Below are positions 27,217-36,247 of a stretch of 64,000 nucleotides of DNA, one piece after another. Below the pieces are notes generated by a model. It had not been told where the DNA came from. It was given only the letters and a program-made list of their open reading frames with translations, and searched no databases. Positions within the stretch are counted from its first letter, which is position 1, and each line of letters opens with the position of its first letter. This DNA is from Cellulophaga sp. 20_2_10 (GTDB taxonomy: Bacteria; Bacteroidota; Bacteroidia; Flavobacteriales; Flavobacteriaceae): the NCBI RefSeq assembly GCF_023476645.1, contig NZ_JAMCOJ010000002.1, positions 467,561 through 531,560 of the forward strand. Reading direction: 5' to 3'. The position numbers and the translations under genes are program-made.

Positions 27217-29121
27217 ATGAACAAGAACTCCAAAAATAATACGAATATAAAATTAGCACTATTTGTTGTCCTAATTACATTTATAACGAGTACTGGTTAT
27301 GGTCAAAATAATGCATCAGAAAAAGTACTATTTAAAGTAAATATAGCAGAAGATGCTACACCATATGTATTGGCTAGAATTTTACAGGCAGAGGTGTCTC
27401 CAATTTCAGAAATTAAATTTGAAAAAGGAACATATCATTTTTATCCAGATTTAGGATTAGAAAAGTTTGTACATATATCTAATCATAATGATGTTATTGT
27501 AAAAACAGCTTTTCCTTTAGATGGATTTAAAAACTTAACGATAGACGGTCAAGGTTCTAGTTTTATTTTTCACGGAAGAATGATTCCTTTTTTAATAGAC
27601 AATGCTACTAATATTACAATAAAAAATGTGTCAGTAGACTGGGCGCAATCTTTTCATAGTGAAGCAACAGTTGTTGCAAATAATAATGAAGAGCACACGT
27701 TTGATATTCAAATATCTAATGAGTACCCTTATGAAATTAGAGACAACCAATTAATATTTATAAAAGAATATTATGAGCACGATTTTGGACAGGCTATTTT
27801 ATATGATCCAGTACGTAAAGCAATCTCTTTTAATACAGAAGCCTATACCTCTTTAGCATTATACAAAAAGGTAGATGTTAGTAGAAACATAGATAAAATT
27901 AAATACAAGTACCCTACAGACAGGCAAGATCCAGATAAAAGAATTATTAGTAGAGAATCTTATATGGTTTTTAAAGAAATTACACCAGGTGTAGTGCGTA
28001 TTTATAACCATAAAAAGAAATTACCAGAGGTTGGTAAAATTATAGTTAGTAAAGGAGAGCAGCAACACAATAGGTTGGCACCTGCTTTTAGAGTATCTAA
28101 TACCATTGGTTTTAATGCTACTAATGTAAATGTACACCACGCTGGTGGTATGGGGTTAATTGCAGAAAATAGTGAAAACCTTATTTTAGATGGTTTTAAT
28201 GTTACTCCGTCTAACGGGCGTATGGTGTCTACAAGTGCAGATGCTACGCACTTTGTGGGTTGTAGAGGTCAGGTTGTGTTAAAAAACTGTACATTTTCTA
28301 ATCAGTTAGATGATGCAACAAATGTACACGGAACATACCAAATTGTACAAGATGTAAAAGACGAGTACACATTAGGTATTAGAATGGGGCATTTTCAGCA
28401 ACAAGGATTTGTTATCGGTAGAACTAATGATAAAATCGGATTTTTACGTTTAACTAATTCATTTTTTCCATTTGCAGAAAATTCTATCAAGAGTATTAAA
28501 AAGATAAATAGCAGATACCAAATTATAACTTTTAATCAAAAATTACCAGCAGACCTTAAGGTTGGTGATTTAATAGAAAATCTAGATGCTTACCCAGAAT
28601 TAACGGTAGAGAACTGTACAATTAAAAATAACAGAGCACGTGGTTTGTTAATTTCTACACCTAGAAAAACAGTAATTAAAAACAATTTTTTTAGCACAGA
28701 GATGGAAGGTATTTTAATTCCGGTAGAAAGCGGAAATTGGTATGAGTCTGGTAGTGCTAGGGATTTACTAATAACAGGCAATACTTTTCAAGATTGTCAG
28801 CACAGCGGTTTTAATAGAGGTGTTATTAGGTTTGATACAGATGATGATAATAAAAACACGGCATTTAAAAATATTAGAATAGAGAATAATGTTTTCAATC
28901 AGTTTGATAATTTAATTCTTCAGGTGAAAAATGTAGATGGTTTATTGTTTACAAAAAATACAATAACAAACTCGGGTACGTTTCCTCAGCTGCATGCAGA
29001 CAACCCTGCAATACGTATAGAGCATTCAAAAAATATTCAATTTAAAAAGAATACATACAAGGGGAAAGCATCTACAATTTTAGAAGCAGATGACTCAGCA
29101 GGTAAATTAAAGTTTAAATAA
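27217..29121 (+). CDS. GH110-like alpha-1,3-galactosidase (right-handed beta-helix)
   Basis: A 634-residue secreted protein (signal peptide ending near GYGQ) built as a right-handed beta-helix with many N-x-T/I-x-I-x-N turns. The length, the GSSFIFHGRMIPF strand and the QLDDATNVHG loop (Asp365-Asp366) fit GH110, whose catalytic acids are in such DD-x-NVHG loops. GH110 enzymes remove terminal alpha-1,3-linked galactose with inversion. In carrageenan-type oligosaccharides the alpha-1,3 bond links (anhydro)galactose to galactose 4-sulfate, so this is a candidate for that step. It opens the operon with SusC and SusD. A different beta-helix family remains possible. Confidence 0.75.
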   Translation: MNKNSKNNTNIKLALFVVLITFITSTGYGQNNASEKVLFKVNIAEDATPYVLARILQAEVSPISEIKFEKGTYHFYPDLGLEKFVHISNHNDVIVKTAFPLDGFKNLTIDGQGSSFIFHGRMIPFLIDNATNITIKNVSVDWAQSFHSEATVVANNNEEHTFDIQISNEYPYEIRDNQLIFIKEYYEHDFGQAILYDPVRKAISFNTEAYTSLALYKKVDVSRNIDKIKYKYPTDRQDPDKRIISRESYMVFKEITPGVVRIYNHKKKLPEVGKIIVSKGEQQHNRLAPAFRVSNTIGFNATNVNVHHAGGMGLIAENSENLILDGFNVTPSNGRMVSTSADATHFVGCRGQVVLKNCTFSNQLDDATNVHGTYQIVQDVKDEYTLGIRMGHFQQQGFVIGRTNDKIGFLRLTNSFFPFAENSIKSIKKINSRYQIITFNQKLPADLKVGDLIENLDAYPELTVENCTIKNNRARGLLISTPRKTVIKNNFFSTEMEGILIPVESGNWYESGSARDLLITGNTFQDCQHSGFNRGVIRFDTDDDNKNTAFKNIRIENNVFNQFDNLILQVKNVDGLLFTKNTITNSGTFPQLHADNPAIRIEHSKNIQFKKNTYKGKASTILEADDSAGKLKFK

Positions 29122-29205
29122 AAATACTAACTAAAAACTCGGCAAAAAATGAAATAACGATTAAGAATACATAATAACTAACTAAAAAACTAAAACTTAT
29201 AGAAA

Positions 29206-32200
29206 ATGAAAAACAAAATAAAACGCCCCAAGCCAAGGACAATTGGTTCTAAGGTACTACTAATGGTACTGCTGTTGTTCTTCACTTTTACTTCATTTGC
29301 ACAAGAAATAGAAGTAAAAGGAACAATTACAAGTGCTGATGATGGCTTGCCAATAGCAGGTGTCTCTGTAGTGGAAAAGGGAACAACAAATGGAGTAGCC
29401 GCAGATTTTGATGGTAATTATGCTATAAAAACTAAAGTAGGAGCAACTCTAGAATTTAGCTTTATTAGTATGCAAAGAAGAGCTATTAAAGTAACAGGAA
29501 ATAAACTAAATGTTGTTTTGGAGCCAGATTTAGAGGCTTTAGATGAAGTAGTTGTTATTGGGTATGGTACAGTTAAGAAGAAAGAACTTACCGGAGCCGT
29601 AGCGCAAGTAAAGTCAGAGGCAATTGAAAAATTTATAACACCAGATTTAGCTTCTGCTTTACAAGGGCAAGTAGCAGGTGTAAATATTACTGCAAATTCT
29701 GGAGAACCAGGAGAACAGTCTAGCATACAAATTAGAGGTATAACATCTTTATCTGGTAGTAATACACCATTGTTTGTTGTAGATGGTATACCACAGCAAG
29801 GAGATCCTAGGTTAAGCGCTAACGAAATAGAAACTATAGATGTATTAAAAGATGCTGCTTCTGCAGCTGTATATGGTACTCGTGGTGCTGCCGGTGTAAT
29901 CTTAATTACAACAAAAAGAGGTAAAGAAGGTGCAATGCGTGTAGAGTTTAACCACTCTTACGGTATACAAGACTTAGGAAAAAACATACCATTGTTAAAT
30001 ACTAAGCAGCAGCTTTATTTTGAGACACAAATGAAAAAATACTATCCACAAGCTTTTGATCCAGGACCAAATAGAGCAGAATGGTTAAGTAATGATAACG
30101 ATTTAAGAGACATTGTATTAATAGATAACACAGAAAGTAAAACCTATAATTTAAATATTTCTGGAGGAACAGAAAAATTTACGTACAATGTAGTAGGTGG
30201 TTATTTTGATGCAGGAGGAGTGCTTATTGGTTCTTCTTTTAAAAGGTATAATGGTAGAGCAAATACAACGTACAATACAGAGAACTGGAAAATTAGTACA
30301 AGTATTGGGTATACATTAGAAGACAGGAATAGAGCAACAAACAGTTTGCTTACAAACGCAATACGTTACAAACCTTATTACCCTATAATAGACAGAACAT
30401 CTGATGTGTTTTTTACAGAATCTGGACAAGGTGGTGTAGAAACGCCCTTAAATACATTAGCGCAAAATCTTAAAAGAAAAGATAACGAAAAGACAGATAA
30501 GATTAATGTTAGTTTAAGTATTAACCGTAAAATTACAGATGACCTTAATTTTACGACTAGAATTGGAGCCAACATAAACAACGCTGTTAGAAACATATTT
30601 AGACCAAGGTTTGAGCTTTTTGATGTTACCACAGAAACATCTGAAGTAGATCCATTAAAAAGTGGTGTATCTGCACAATCATCTAGATTAAGTGTTTTTA
30701 GTTGGGATGGAAGCTTTAACTATAAAAAATCTTTTGGAGACCATACTGTAACGGCTTTAGCTAGTACCTCTTTTGACGAAAGAAATTTCCAATCTTTTAT
30801 AGCTTCTAGAAACGGAGTTATTTCTAATGAGGTAGAAGTAATAAATAATGCAGGACAAGATCCTTTAGCAGAATCTGGAATTAATTATGTTAGAAAAAAC
30901 ATAGGTTTAATTGGTAGACTGCAATACAATTACAAAGGTAAATACTTACTTTCTGGTTTAATTAGAAGAGATGGTTCTAGTAAGTTTGGAGAAAACTACC
31001 GTTGGGGTAACTTTCCTTCTCTTTCTGGAGCGTGGAATGTATCTAGTGAAGAGTTCTGGTCTTCTTTAAAAGGAACAGTAAATAACTTTAAAATTAGAGC
31101 CAGTCACGGTACAGTGGGTAATGATAGTTTTAACGATTACCAATTTGCATCTGTAATTTCTGGAGAAAGAGATTATATTTTTGATCTTAATGATGCTGTT
31201 GTCAACTTAGGCTCTGCAGTAGTTGCATACTCTAATCCGCAAGTAAAATGGGAAACTTCTATATCTGATAATATTGGTATAGATTTAGGTTTCTTTAAAA
31301 ATAAATTTACACTTACCGCAGATTACTACGTAACTAAAAAGGAAGATATGTTGTTCCCAGTTAGGTTGCCAGGATCTACAGGTGTAGTTACTGGTCAGCC
31401 GCAAAATGTAATTTTAAATATTGGTAATATGACCAATAAAGGTTTAGAAATAGGTGCACAGTACAACGAGAAAATAGGAAAAAGTAAAATTACTATTGGT
31501 GCTACGTTTACTAAAAACTCTAATGAAATTACAAGTATTGTAGATGGTGTAGATATTATTTATAACTCTAATTCACAAGTACTAGGTTCTCCTGCTACAG
31601 TTTTTAAAGTTGGTAGAGAAGCAGCTTCATTTTGGTTGCACCAAACACAAGGAACTATAAAAACAGAAGAACAATTAATAGCTTACCAAGAATTAGACTC
31701 TAATGCAAGACTAGGAGATTTAATATATACAGATCAGATTACTGTAGATACCGATAATGATGGTATAGCAGATGCTGGCGATGGTAAAATTACAGATGAT
31801 GATAGGGTATATTCTGGTAGTGGTTTACCAGATTTTGAAGCTGGGTTTAACTTTACATGGGCATATCAAAATTTCGATTTTTCTATGAACTGGTATGGTT
31901 CTGTAGGATCAGAAATTATTAACGGTACAAAAGCAGATGCTTTTACTAGAGGTCGTCACAGAGATTTATACAATATGTGGACACCAGAGAACCCAACATC
32001 TAATGTGCCTTTTTATATAGATCGTAATGGGAGACATCCAAATTATGATGGTGACACAGATTTATGGGTAGAGAGTGGTGATTACCTTAGACTTAAACAA
32101 GTTTCTTTAGGGTACAGCTTAGATAAGGATATGCTAATGAAAAACGGAATTTCTAAATTAAGAATCTATTTTTCTGCACAAAATCCGTTAACAATTACTG

Positions 32201-32316
32201 GTTATGATGGTTATGACCCCGAAGTAGGCGGGGGTAATGTAGCGCAAAGAGGACTAGATTTATCTAGATTTCCATTAACATCTTTGTATTCACTGGGTAT
32301 TAACATAAGCTTCTAA
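29206..32316 (+). CDS. SusC-like TonB-dependent outer membrane transporter
   Basis: A 1036-residue protein with a signal peptide ending at FAQ, a carboxypeptidase-regulatory-like domain (about 35-110), the SusC plug (about 120-230, with TGAVAQVKSEAIE, IQIRGITSLSG, TLVVDG-like FVVDGIPQQG and DAASAAVYGTRGAAGVILITTK) and a 22-strand barrel ending in a C-terminal aromatic-type strand (LGINISF). It imports galactan oligosaccharides with energy from TonB, together with the SusD lid encoded 10 nt downstream. It is the only SusC/SusD pair in this 40-kb PUL, so all the enzymes depend on this importer or on one elsewhere. Confidence 0.95.
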   Translation: MKNKIKRPKPRTIGSKVLLMVLLLFFTFTSFAQEIEVKGTITSADDGLPIAGVSVVEKGTTNGVAADFDGNYAIKTKVGATLEFSFISMQRRAIKVTGNKLNVVLEPDLEALDEVVVIGYGTVKKKELTGAVAQVKSEAIEKFITPDLASALQGQVAGVNITANSGEPGEQSSIQIRGITSLSGSNTPLFVVDGIPQQGDPRLSANEIETIDVLKDAASAAVYGTRGAAGVILITTKRGKEGAMRVEFNHSYGIQDLGKNIPLLNTKQQLYFETQMKKYYPQAFDPGPNRAEWLSNDNDLRDIVLIDNTESKTYNLNISGGTEKFTYNVVGGYFDAGGVLIGSSFKRYNGRANTTYNTENWKISTSIGYTLEDRNRATNSLLTNAIRYKPYYPIIDRTSDVFFTESGQGGVETPLNTLAQNLKRKDNEKTDKINVSLSINRKITDDLNFTTRIGANINNAVRNIFRPRFELFDVTTETSEVDPLKSGVSAQSSRLSVFSWDGSFNYKKSFGDHTVTALASTSFDERNFQSFIASRNGVISNEVEVINNAGQDPLAESGINYVRKNIGLIGRLQYNYKGKYLLSGLIRRDGSSKFGENYRWGNFPSLSGAWNVSSEEFWSSLKGTVNNFKIRASHGTVGNDSFNDYQFASVISGERDYIFDLNDAVVNLGSAVVAYSNPQVKWETSISDNIGIDLGFFKNKFTLTADYYVTKKEDMLFPVRLPGSTGVVTGQPQNVILNIGNMTNKGLEIGAQYNEKIGKSKITIGATFTKNSNEITSIVDGVDIIYNSNSQVLGSPATVFKVGREAASFWLHQTQGTIKTEEQLIAYQELDSNARLGDLIYTDQITVDTDNDGIADAGDGKITDDDRVYSGSGLPDFEAGFNFTWAYQNFDFSMNWYGSVGSEIINGTKADAFTRGRHRDLYNMWTPENPTSNVPFYIDRNGRHPNYDGDTDLWVESGDYLRLKQVSLGYSLDKDMLMKNGISKLRIYFSAQNPLTITGYDGYDPEVGGGNVAQRGLDLSRFPLTSLYSLGINISF

Positions 32317-32326
32317 ACAAAAAATT

Positions 32327-34075
32327 ATGAAAAAGTATATAGTTATAATCGTATTAATTGCGGCAGGGGTTTTTCATTCCTGTTCAGATTATCTAGAAGA
32401 AACCAACCCTAATTTTTTGTCTTCAGATACATATTGGAGAACATTAGAGGAATCAGAATCTAACCTTACATCTGTATATGGCGGTATGTTAGATCATTTT
32501 ATATTAGATTTAGAAGAAGAGTTTTACCGTACAGATTTGGCACATCCAGGGCCTAGAAATAACCCAACAGGTGCTTATTTACCTTGGTACCAACACCGTC
32601 TAACTTTTGATAATTCTATTGTGCAAAAAAGATGGGATTCTAAATACAGAGTAATTTGGAGAGCTAACCAAGTTATAGAAGGTTTAAATTCTATGACAGA
32701 TGATCTTAAATCTAAACAAAGATGGACAGAGCAAATGGCACAAGCTCGTTTTTTTAGAGGTTTAATGCATTTTTATTTGCACTCAACTTTTAATGAAGGG
32801 AAAATAATTATTAGAGAGTCGGTTCCAAAATCAACAGCAGATTACTCTAAAGCTCTGTCTACATCAGAAGAAGTTATAGCATTTTTTACTGAAGATTTAG
32901 AGTATGCTTATAATAATTTACCATTGCAAATGAAACCTATTTCTAGGGTAGATGCAGGTGCTGCAGCAGTAATTTTAGGAACTAGTTATTTGTATAGAGG
33001 TGAGTATGATAAAGCTAGTACATATTTTAATGATGTTATTAACAATGTAAAAGGCGATTATGGCTATGAGCTGGAGCAAGATGTTTCTAAAATGTTTACT
33101 ACTGCTGGGGAGTTTAACTCAGAATCTATTTTTGAAATTAACTACGGCAACGATCAACAATTAGAAGATGGCTTTTTTAATGAGGAATCATTTAATAACA
33201 GGTTAGCACGTAGATCTGCACCAACGGCTAAACACGCAGAAGAAAAATTAGCTATAGGCGGACAAGCACAGTTGTTACCTTCTGCTTGGTTAACATATGC
33301 GTACTCTACAGAAGCTATGGATATGCAAGATCCTAGAAATTATGTAGATGGGGATATTTCGGGTATACTTAGAACAATTCCATTACGTGGGGCGCAAACA
33401 ATAGCCGTAGTAAATGATGAGATATCTGAATATTATAAATATACAGCTGCGCAGACAACAACTTTTGGTGGTACTAGATTTTCAAATTATAAAAAATATA
33501 CCAATCACATAGGCCACGTAACAGAGTTTGAAACATCTACATCTCCTTGGAAATCTGGTAGAAACGTAGTTGTTAATCGTTTGTCTGGTGTGTATTTAAT
33601 GCAAGCAGAATGTATGCTAAATACAGGTAATGTAGGTGGTGCATTAGACTTAGTAAACCAAATACGCCAACGTTGGGGATTACAATTATTAGGTATGCCA
33701 GATGGTAGTGCACACGATTTTGATGGTGTAACTTATTCATCTACTACATTAATGCAACATTTAATGTATAAAGAATATCCTTTAGAGTTGTCTTTAGAAG
33801 GTTTTTCTACAAGAACAATAGATTTACGTCGTTGGGGAGTAACTTTAGAGAGGTTTCAAGATTTAAGTACTCAAGTTTTTTCTGTAGGAGATTATACTTA
33901 TACAAGAACAAATGGTAATGAGGCATTACGTAAGCAAAGTTTATTGCAAACAGGCAATGGACCTAAAAAATTCTCAGAATATACAGATGCGGCTGCGGCT
34001 TGGTCTGCAGGTGAAACTGGCTATTTTGAAATTCCACAAGGGGAAAGACTTAACAATAATAAGATTAACGACTAA
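32327..34075 (+). CDS. SusD-like substrate-binding lipoprotein (RagB/SusD family)
   Basis: A 582-residue lipoprotein (FHSC, Cys19) with the N-terminal SusD helical region (SDTYWRTLEESE) and the tetratricopeptide-like scaffold typical of the family (VYLMQAECMLNTGN...ALDLVNQIRQRWG). It ends with the LSLEGFSTRTIDLRRWG segment found near the C-terminus of SusD proteins. It forms the surface lid of the SusC channel and binds the glycan. It lies 10 nt downstream of SusC and 12 nt upstream of a small lipoprotein. Confidence 0.95.
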   Translation: MKKYIVIIVLIAAGVFHSCSDYLEETNPNFLSSDTYWRTLEESESNLTSVYGGMLDHFILDLEEEFYRTDLAHPGPRNNPTGAYLPWYQHRLTFDNSIVQKRWDSKYRVIWRANQVIEGLNSMTDDLKSKQRWTEQMAQARFFRGLMHFYLHSTFNEGKIIIRESVPKSTADYSKALSTSEEVIAFFTEDLEYAYNNLPLQMKPISRVDAGAAAVILGTSYLYRGEYDKASTYFNDVINNVKGDYGYELEQDVSKMFTTAGEFNSESIFEINYGNDQQLEDGFFNEESFNNRLARRSAPTAKHAEEKLAIGGQAQLLPSAWLTYAYSTEAMDMQDPRNYVDGDISGILRTIPLRGAQTIAVVNDEISEYYKYTAAQTTTFGGTRFSNYKKYTNHIGHVTEFETSTSPWKSGRNVVVNRLSGVYLMQAECMLNTGNVGGALDLVNQIRQRWGLQLLGMPDGSAHDFDGVTYSSTTLMQHLMYKEYPLELSLEGFSTRTIDLRRWGVTLERFQDLSTQVFSVGDYTYTRTNGNEALRKQSLLQTGNGPKKFSEYTDAAAAWSAGETGYFEIPQGERLNNNKIND

Positions 34076-34087
34076 AAACAGAACCAG

Positions 34088-34570
34088 ATGAAAACGATAC
34101 ATAATAAAATAAAATTTTGCTTAGCATTAGTTGTTCTGTTCTTTGCGTTTAGTTGTGAAGAAGAAGATGATTATGAACCACCATATAATGATTTTTCTAG
34201 TCTTACTATTTGGACCTCTTTTGAATTTGATGACGAAGAACAAGAAATACAAGAAATTGTGGTAAATAAATACGTTGCCTTTAACGATATATCTAGAGGC
34301 TTGTTAAGTCATGAGTGGCAAATTGAAGATGGTATGCGGTATATGAATGGTAATTTTACAGCAGCAGATACTTTAAACTATGCACGCTTTGTAAAATCTG
34401 GTGTAGGTAAAGTAACCTCAGACGAAGCAATCTATGTTCTTTTTGATGAGGTTGGAGAAAAAAATGTGAGACTCATAAATACCTATAAAGATTCTGTAGC
34501 AGAATCTGTAAAAGTAGATGATGTCTGGAAAGTAGATAAAACAATAACAGTTACTGTTTTAGAAGAATAA
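34088..34570 (+). CDS. Small PKD-like surface lipoprotein, candidate glycan-binding protein
   Basis: A 160-residue lipoprotein (FAFSC, Cys23) followed by an acidic stretch (EEEDDYEPP) of the kind that directs Bacteroidota lipoproteins to the cell surface. The remaining 120 residues look like one PKD/Ig-like fold (HEWQIEDG, then a G-x-V-L-x-L-INTYKDSV strand set). Position after SusD fits a SusE/SusF-like surface glycan-binding protein, but it is much smaller than those. No enzymatic motif is seen. Function is inferred from position and fold only. Confidence 0.7.
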   Translation: MKTIHNKIKFCLALVVLFFAFSCEEEDDYEPPYNDFSSLTIWTSFEFDDEEQEIQEIVVNKYVAFNDISRGLLSHEWQIEDGMRYMNGNFTAADTLNYARFVKSGVGKVTSDEAIYVLFDEVGEKNVRLINTYKDSVAESVKVDDVWKVDKTITVTVLEE

Positions 34571-34579
34571 TTTATAAAG

Positions 34580-34619
34580 GTTCCGTTTCAATTTAATATT
34601 GAAATGGAATCTTTTTTTT
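34580..34619 (+). terminator. Internal terminator between SusCD and sulfatases 9-10
   Basis: Arms 34581-34592 (TTCCGTTTCAAT) and 34598-34609 pair with one G-T wobble, followed by eight T. It lies inside what otherwise looks like one operon, so it probably reduces expression of the two downstream sulfatases relative to SusCD, or marks a separate promoter. Confidence 0.75.
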
Positions 34620-34658
34620 AATAGAAATAAGCATAATTAATAGTAAAATTAACACCCT

Positions 34659-36224
34659 ATGAAAAAAACTCTTAACCTGGTAGTACTTTCATTTGCATTA
34701 GTAGCATTTGGTTGCAAAGATAAACCTAAAGAAAAGCAAGAGGTTGCAGTAGAAGAAAGTAAAGACGTAAAACCTAATGTTGTTGTTATTTATTTAGATG
34801 ACTTAGGGTATGGAGATATTAGCTCGTACGGAGCAACAGAATTAAGTACGCCAAATATAGATGCTTTAGCTTCTGGTGGCTTAAAGTTTACAAACGGTTA
34901 TGCATCTTCTGCAACTTGTACTCCTAGTAGGTACGCGTTATTAACAGGTATGTATCCTTGGCGTAATAAAGATGCTAAAATACTACCGGGTACAGCACCA
35001 TTGTTAATTAGTACAGAACAACAAACATTGCCTAAAATGCTTAAAAGTCAAGGATACCAAACAGCAATAGTTGGTAAGTGGCATTTAGGGCTAGGAACAG
35101 GAACTGTAAATTGGAATGAGCGTGTTTCTCCAGGTCCTAATGAAGTTGGCTTTGATGAAGCTTACATACTAGCTGCAACACAAGACCGCGTACCAACAGT
35201 TTATATAGACAATGGTAATGTTGTTGGTTTAGATCCTAAAGACCCAATAGAAGTAGATTATGAAACAAATTTTGAGGGTGAACCTACGGCTATAGATAAT
35301 CCAGAAATGGTAGATATGAAATGGCACCACGGACACAATAACAGTATTGTAAACGGTATTGGTAGAATAGGGTTTATGAAAGGTGGCGATGCCGCTAAAT
35401 GGAGTGATGTGGATATGGCAGATCATTTTTTAGCTAAAGCACAAGACTACGTAAAAACGCATAAAAATTCTCCATTCTTTTTATACTATGCAATGCAACA
35501 GCCACACGTGCCACGTACACCACATCCTCGTTTTGCAGGCAAGTCTGGATTAGGTCCAAGAGGTGATGTTATTTTAGAAGCAGACTGGTGTATTGGCGAG
35601 TTTGTAAAAACATTAAAAGAAGAAGGTCTTTTAGAGAATACTTTAATTGTTTTTTCTAGTGATAATGGTCCTGTTTTAAATGATGGGTATTATGATGATG
35701 CTGTAGAAAAAATAGGAAAACACGATCCAAAAGGAGGTTTAAGAGGTGGTAAATACAGCTTGTTTGAGGCTGGTACACGTGTTCCTTTTATAACGTATTG
35801 GAAAAATCATATTAAACCTGGTGTATCTGATGCTATTGTTTGCCAAATGGATTTATTAGCTTCTTTAGCAGATTTAGTTGGTACAGAAGATAAGACTACA
35901 GACAGTAAAGATATTTTGGAAACGTTTTTAGGTAAAACGGATAAAGGAAGAGATAATTTGGTCATAGAGGCAACCTCAAGAACTGCGTTACGTAGTGGAG
36001 ATTGGTTAATGATACCTCCTTACAAAGGAAAAGTATACCAAGAAAAAGTAGATATAGAAACAGGTAGTAGCCCAGATTTTCAATTGTACAATGTTAAAGA
36101 GGACAAGGGACAACAAAATAATCTTGCAAAATCTAAGCCTGAAAAATTGCAAGAAATGGTAGCTGAGTTTGAAGCTATTCGTGGTAAAAATTACAATAAC
36201 ATTCAGCAATTAAAACTTAGGTAA
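34659..36224 (+). CDS. Lipoprotein formylglycine sulfatase (S1), no. 9
   Basis: A 521-residue lipoprotein (AFGC, Cys19) with Asp pair at 47-48 (YLDDLGYGD), formylglycine site C87 in CTPSR, GKWHLGLG and SSDNGPV metal motif. The YASSATCTPSRYALLTGMYPWR stretch and the QQPHVPRTPHPRF segment recall arylsulfatase A-like members of S1. It is 521 residues, longer than most of its neighbours owing to an insertion around residues 165-260. It follows a terminator and precedes sulfatase 10 by 23 nt. Confidence 0.92.
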   Translation: MKKTLNLVVLSFALVAFGCKDKPKEKQEVAVEESKDVKPNVVVIYLDDLGYGDISSYGATELSTPNIDALASGGLKFTNGYASSATCTPSRYALLTGMYPWRNKDAKILPGTAPLLISTEQQTLPKMLKSQGYQTAIVGKWHLGLGTGTVNWNERVSPGPNEVGFDEAYILAATQDRVPTVYIDNGNVVGLDPKDPIEVDYETNFEGEPTAIDNPEMVDMKWHHGHNNSIVNGIGRIGFMKGGDAAKWSDVDMADHFLAKAQDYVKTHKNSPFFLYYAMQQPHVPRTPHPRFAGKSGLGPRGDVILEADWCIGEFVKTLKEEGLLENTLIVFSSDNGPVLNDGYYDDAVEKIGKHDPKGGLRGGKYSLFEAGTRVPFITYWKNHIKPGVSDAIVCQMDLLASLADLVGTEDKTTDSKDILETFLGKTDKGRDNLVIEATSRTALRSGDWLMIPPYKGKVYQEKVDIETGSSPDFQLYNVKEDKGQQNNLAKSKPEKLQEMVAEFEAIRGKNYNNIQQLKLR

Positions 36225-36247
36225 TTTATTATTTTTAATAATTTAGA

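Noticed and set aside
34620-34658. A fifth direct-repeat operator before sulfatase 9
   Set aside because: The best match keeps too few of the invariant bases in either half-site.
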